A stretch of DNA of 8,795 nucleotides from NCBI GenBank assembly GCA_019408975.1, contig DXVA01000093.1, positions 4,672 through 13,466 of the forward strand, read 5' to 3'. Positions within the stretch are counted from its first letter, which is position 1; the number at the start of each line of letters is the position of its first letter. The notes beneath the pieces are model-generated. The model ran no database searches. It saw nothing but the letters and a program-made list of their open reading frames with translations, and was not told the DNA's origin. This DNA comes from Lentisphaeria bacterium. Lineage in GTDB: Bacteria > Verrucomicrobiota > Lentisphaeria > Victivallales > UBA1829. Positions 8,136 through 8,795 of this stretch are shown one piece after another. A program made the translations under genes and the position numbers.

Positions 8136-8171
8136 GCATTGATTCGATTGATCTACCAATTGAATCAATGC
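8136..8171 (+). repeat. 15-bp stem-loop at the 3' end of the transposase remnant
   Basis: GCATTGATTC (8136-8145) pairs with GAATCAATGC (8162-8171). The stem continues through a G-T pair (8146/8161) and ATTG/CAAT (8147-8150 / 8157-8160) to a 6-base loop ATCTAC. This is much longer than expected by chance in a coding tail. It may belong to the insertion-sequence end or act on RNA; function unknown. Confidence 0.6.
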
Positions 8172-8190
8172 TACTCGAATGGGTTTGGAA

Positions 8191-8229
8191 AGGAAAGAAC
8201 GCGAGAAGAAAAGGTTCTTTCCTACTCGC
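8191..8229 (+). repeat. 10-bp stem-loop with pseudoknot potential and short direct repeat
   Basis: AGGAAAGAAC (8191-8200) is perfectly complementary to GTTCTTTCCT (8214-8223), with a 13-base loop 8201-8213. The loop starts with GCGAG (8201-8205), which is complementary to CTCGC at 8225-8229 just after the stem, so an H-type pseudoknot is possible on paper. CTACTCG occurs at both 8171-8177 and 8222-8228, linking this element to the preceding hairpin. Confidence 0.5.
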
Positions 8230-8246
8230 ATCCGGCTTTTGCATAA

Positions 8247-8383
8247 TCGACTACGTCACCGGCGACACGCAGGCAGAACATCTGCTGTCGCTGGAAGGTT
8301 GCGAGCTGATCGAGAAACATGCCACCGTCGATGCTCATAACGTCCCCGTCATAACCGATGGGGCCGCTGAATTGTTCAACTAA
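8247..8383 (+). pseudogene. Probable orphan 3' end of an unknown gene
   Basis: The frame ending at TAA 8381-8383 shows coding-like codon choice from about 8240 (many GTC, ACC, GGC, CTG and GAC codons). It gives a soluble-looking tail with D-Y-V-T-G-D-T-Q-A-E-H-L-L-S-L-E-G and, at the end, V-I-T-D-G-A-A-E-L-F-N. No start codon with a ribosome-binding site is present, and the frame runs back into the insertion-sequence remnant, so this is most likely the 3' end of a gene destroyed by the element. The protein family is not recognised. The frame differs from that of the 37-codon ORF at 7165, and nothing shows that the two were one gene. Confidence 0.4.
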
Positions 8384-8397
8384 ACAAGAAAGGAGCC

Positions 8398-8423
8398 GGG
8401 GGGGAAACGCTTTTGCGTGTCCC
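8398..8423 (+). promoter_or_regulatory. G7 run and hairpin in the leader of the membrane-protein gene
   Basis: A run of seven G (8398-8404) overlaps a small hairpin: GGGA (8402-8405) with TCCC (8420-8423), an A-G mismatch, and ACGC (8407-8410) with GCGT (8415-8418) around a TTTT loop. The ribosome-binding site CCAGGA (8425-8430) starts 2 bases after the stem. It could modulate translation or be a remnant of a terminator for the upstream gene, although no T-run follows. Function is unproven. Confidence 0.35.
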
Positions 8424-8438
8424 GCCAGGATTGACATC

Positions 8439-8795
8439 ATGTATATTCTTCTCTCCACACCTGCAGCTTTGATACTTCTGGTCTACAGCATTTACAAATG
8501 GATCATGCGTCAATCCGACCGTGAGAAAGAGTTCTGGATTGACCAGAAAGTATACGGTCATCCCGCTTCACTCAAATTTTACGCGCTGCTGAAAGCACTT
8601 CTGGTCCTGATCGCCGTCGGCGGAATCATGCTGATCATGGTTTCGCTGATATACGGCGGTGTTCCGACCTGGAGGAATTTTTCCAACAGAAAATTTCTCT
8701 GGGCGGTTTATGGTGCCGGCTTTTTCATCATCGTGCAGTGTATTTCCCTGGGGCTGATCTGGCTGATCAGGCATGTCGGAAAATTCAACACAGGA
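8439..8795 (+). CDS. Integral membrane protein, 3' partial
   Basis: The frame is open from ATG 8439 to the window edge (119 codons, no stop). CCAGGA at 8425-8430 lies 8 bases before the ATG, which supports this start. Three hydrophobic segments are visible, at residues about 2-22, 48-72 and 86-111. They are separated by a polar, charged stretch (R-Q-S-D-R-E-K-E-F-W-I-D-Q-K, 24-37) and a shorter loop with V-P-T-W-R-N. The family is not recognised and the C-terminus is missing. The codon choice is regular and fits a real gene. It is separated from the hydrolase operon by the insertion-sequence remnant and is probably an unrelated transcription unit, though no clear promoter is visible in 8384-8438. 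Confidence 0.7.
   Translation, partial: MYILLSTPAALILLVYSIYKWIMRQSDREKEFWIDQKVYGHPASLKFYALLKALLVLIAVGGIMLIMVSLIYGGVPTWRNFSNRKFLWAVYGAGFFIIVQCISLGLIWLIRHVGKFNTG

Larger units (their letters stand above)
7259..8235 (+). mobile_element. Remnant of an IS5-family insertion sequence (approximate limits)
   Basis: The element is defined by the transposase remnant. No matching terminal inverted repeats or target-site duplication could be found, and the missing 5' third of the transposase means the left end is lost. The left junction is probably in the AT-rich stretch 7250-7283, which carries a 7-bp inverted repeat (TTATCAA 7259-7265 / TTGATAA 7275-7281). The right limit is guessed from the end of homology and the two stem-loops near 8136-8223. 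Confidence 0.55.
7277..8246 (+). pseudogene. IS5-family transposase, truncated and inactivated
   Basis: The translated pieces align by eye with IS5-family DDE transposases. They read N-V-D-T-T-V-Q-E-K-A-V-R-Y-P (from 7295, frame of 7283), then R-V-G-K-K-V-L-H-S-Q-S-G-Y-A-K through G-K-G-K-A-H-K and Y-P-G-N-P-Y-D-G-H-T-L (7400s to 7800s), then R-R-S-A-I-E-P-V-I-G-H and H-R-M-D (from 7959), then F-A-A-A-G-F-N-I-R-K-L. Damage: the N-terminal DUF772-type region before V-D-T-T is missing; the frame changes near 7427, best explained by loss of two bases in a GC repeat; the expected D-K-G-Y catalytic motif reads N-L-G-Y at 7857-7868 (AAC replaces an Asp codon); and a TGA at 7953-7955 interrupts the last segment. 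First Asp codon 7301-7303 and Glu codon 7974-7976 of the DDE triad survive. Clear homology ends near 8150; the frame stops at 8244-8246. Confidence 0.9.

Noticed and set aside
8222..8458. Reverse-strand open frame of 78 codons between the insertion sequence and the membrane gene
   Set aside because: It overlaps the leader and start of the membrane-protein gene and has no recognisable domain; the forward frame shows better coding character.
8568..8774. Reverse-strand open frame of 68 codons
   Set aside because: It lies opposite the hydrophobic segments of the forward membrane protein and is a compositional shadow.

Overview
The window looks like an accessory carbohydrate-degradation locus from a Gram-negative bacterium. 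Moderate GC, several very large and divergent glycoside-hydrolase-like proteins in tandem, and a decayed insertion sequence next to them suggest the PVC group, perhaps Lentisphaerota (Victivallis-like). That placement is inferred from gene style only; no marker gene is present.

Layout: (1) Bases 1-1022 hold the 3' part of a glycoside-hydrolase-like gene that begins before the window. (2) Bases 1029-2462 encode a secreted protein with a helical TPR-like N-terminal part and a domain resembling the family-9-like carbohydrate-binding module. (3) Bases 2524-4677 encode a 717-residue protein with a putative TIM barrel followed by a glutamine-amidotransferase-like domain of the beta-galactosidase trimerisation type. 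(4) Bases 4737-7148 encode an 803-residue protein with a beta / TIM barrel / beta layout that recalls clan GH-D (GH36/GH27). These four genes share a strand, have gaps of 6-61 bases with good Shine-Dalgarno sites, and are probably one operon. (5) A 37-codon ORF with a good ribosome-binding site follows 16 bases later and stops where insertion-sequence homology begins. (6) Bases about 7277-8150 (last reading frame to 8246) are a dead IS5-family transposase: its N-terminal part is missing, and it has a frameshift, a catalytic Asp replaced by Asn and an in-frame stop. Two strong stem-loops lie at or beyond its 3' end. (7) Bases 8247-8383 look like the orphan 3' end of another gene. (8) From 8439 to the window end runs the start of an integral membrane protein gene, which has no stop in the window.

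Working model (inference): the secreted TPR/CBM9-like protein binds glycan at the cell envelope, and the hydrolase-like enzymes remove sugars from it. The two large complete enzymes have no recognisable signal peptide, so they probably act on imported oligosaccharides in the cytoplasm. The substrate cannot be read from the sequence. The most unusual non-coding signal is a perfect 13-bp stem with a U-rich 3' flank, shaped like an intrinsic terminator, inside the 717-residue gene. No tRNA, rRNA or CRISPR array was seen.
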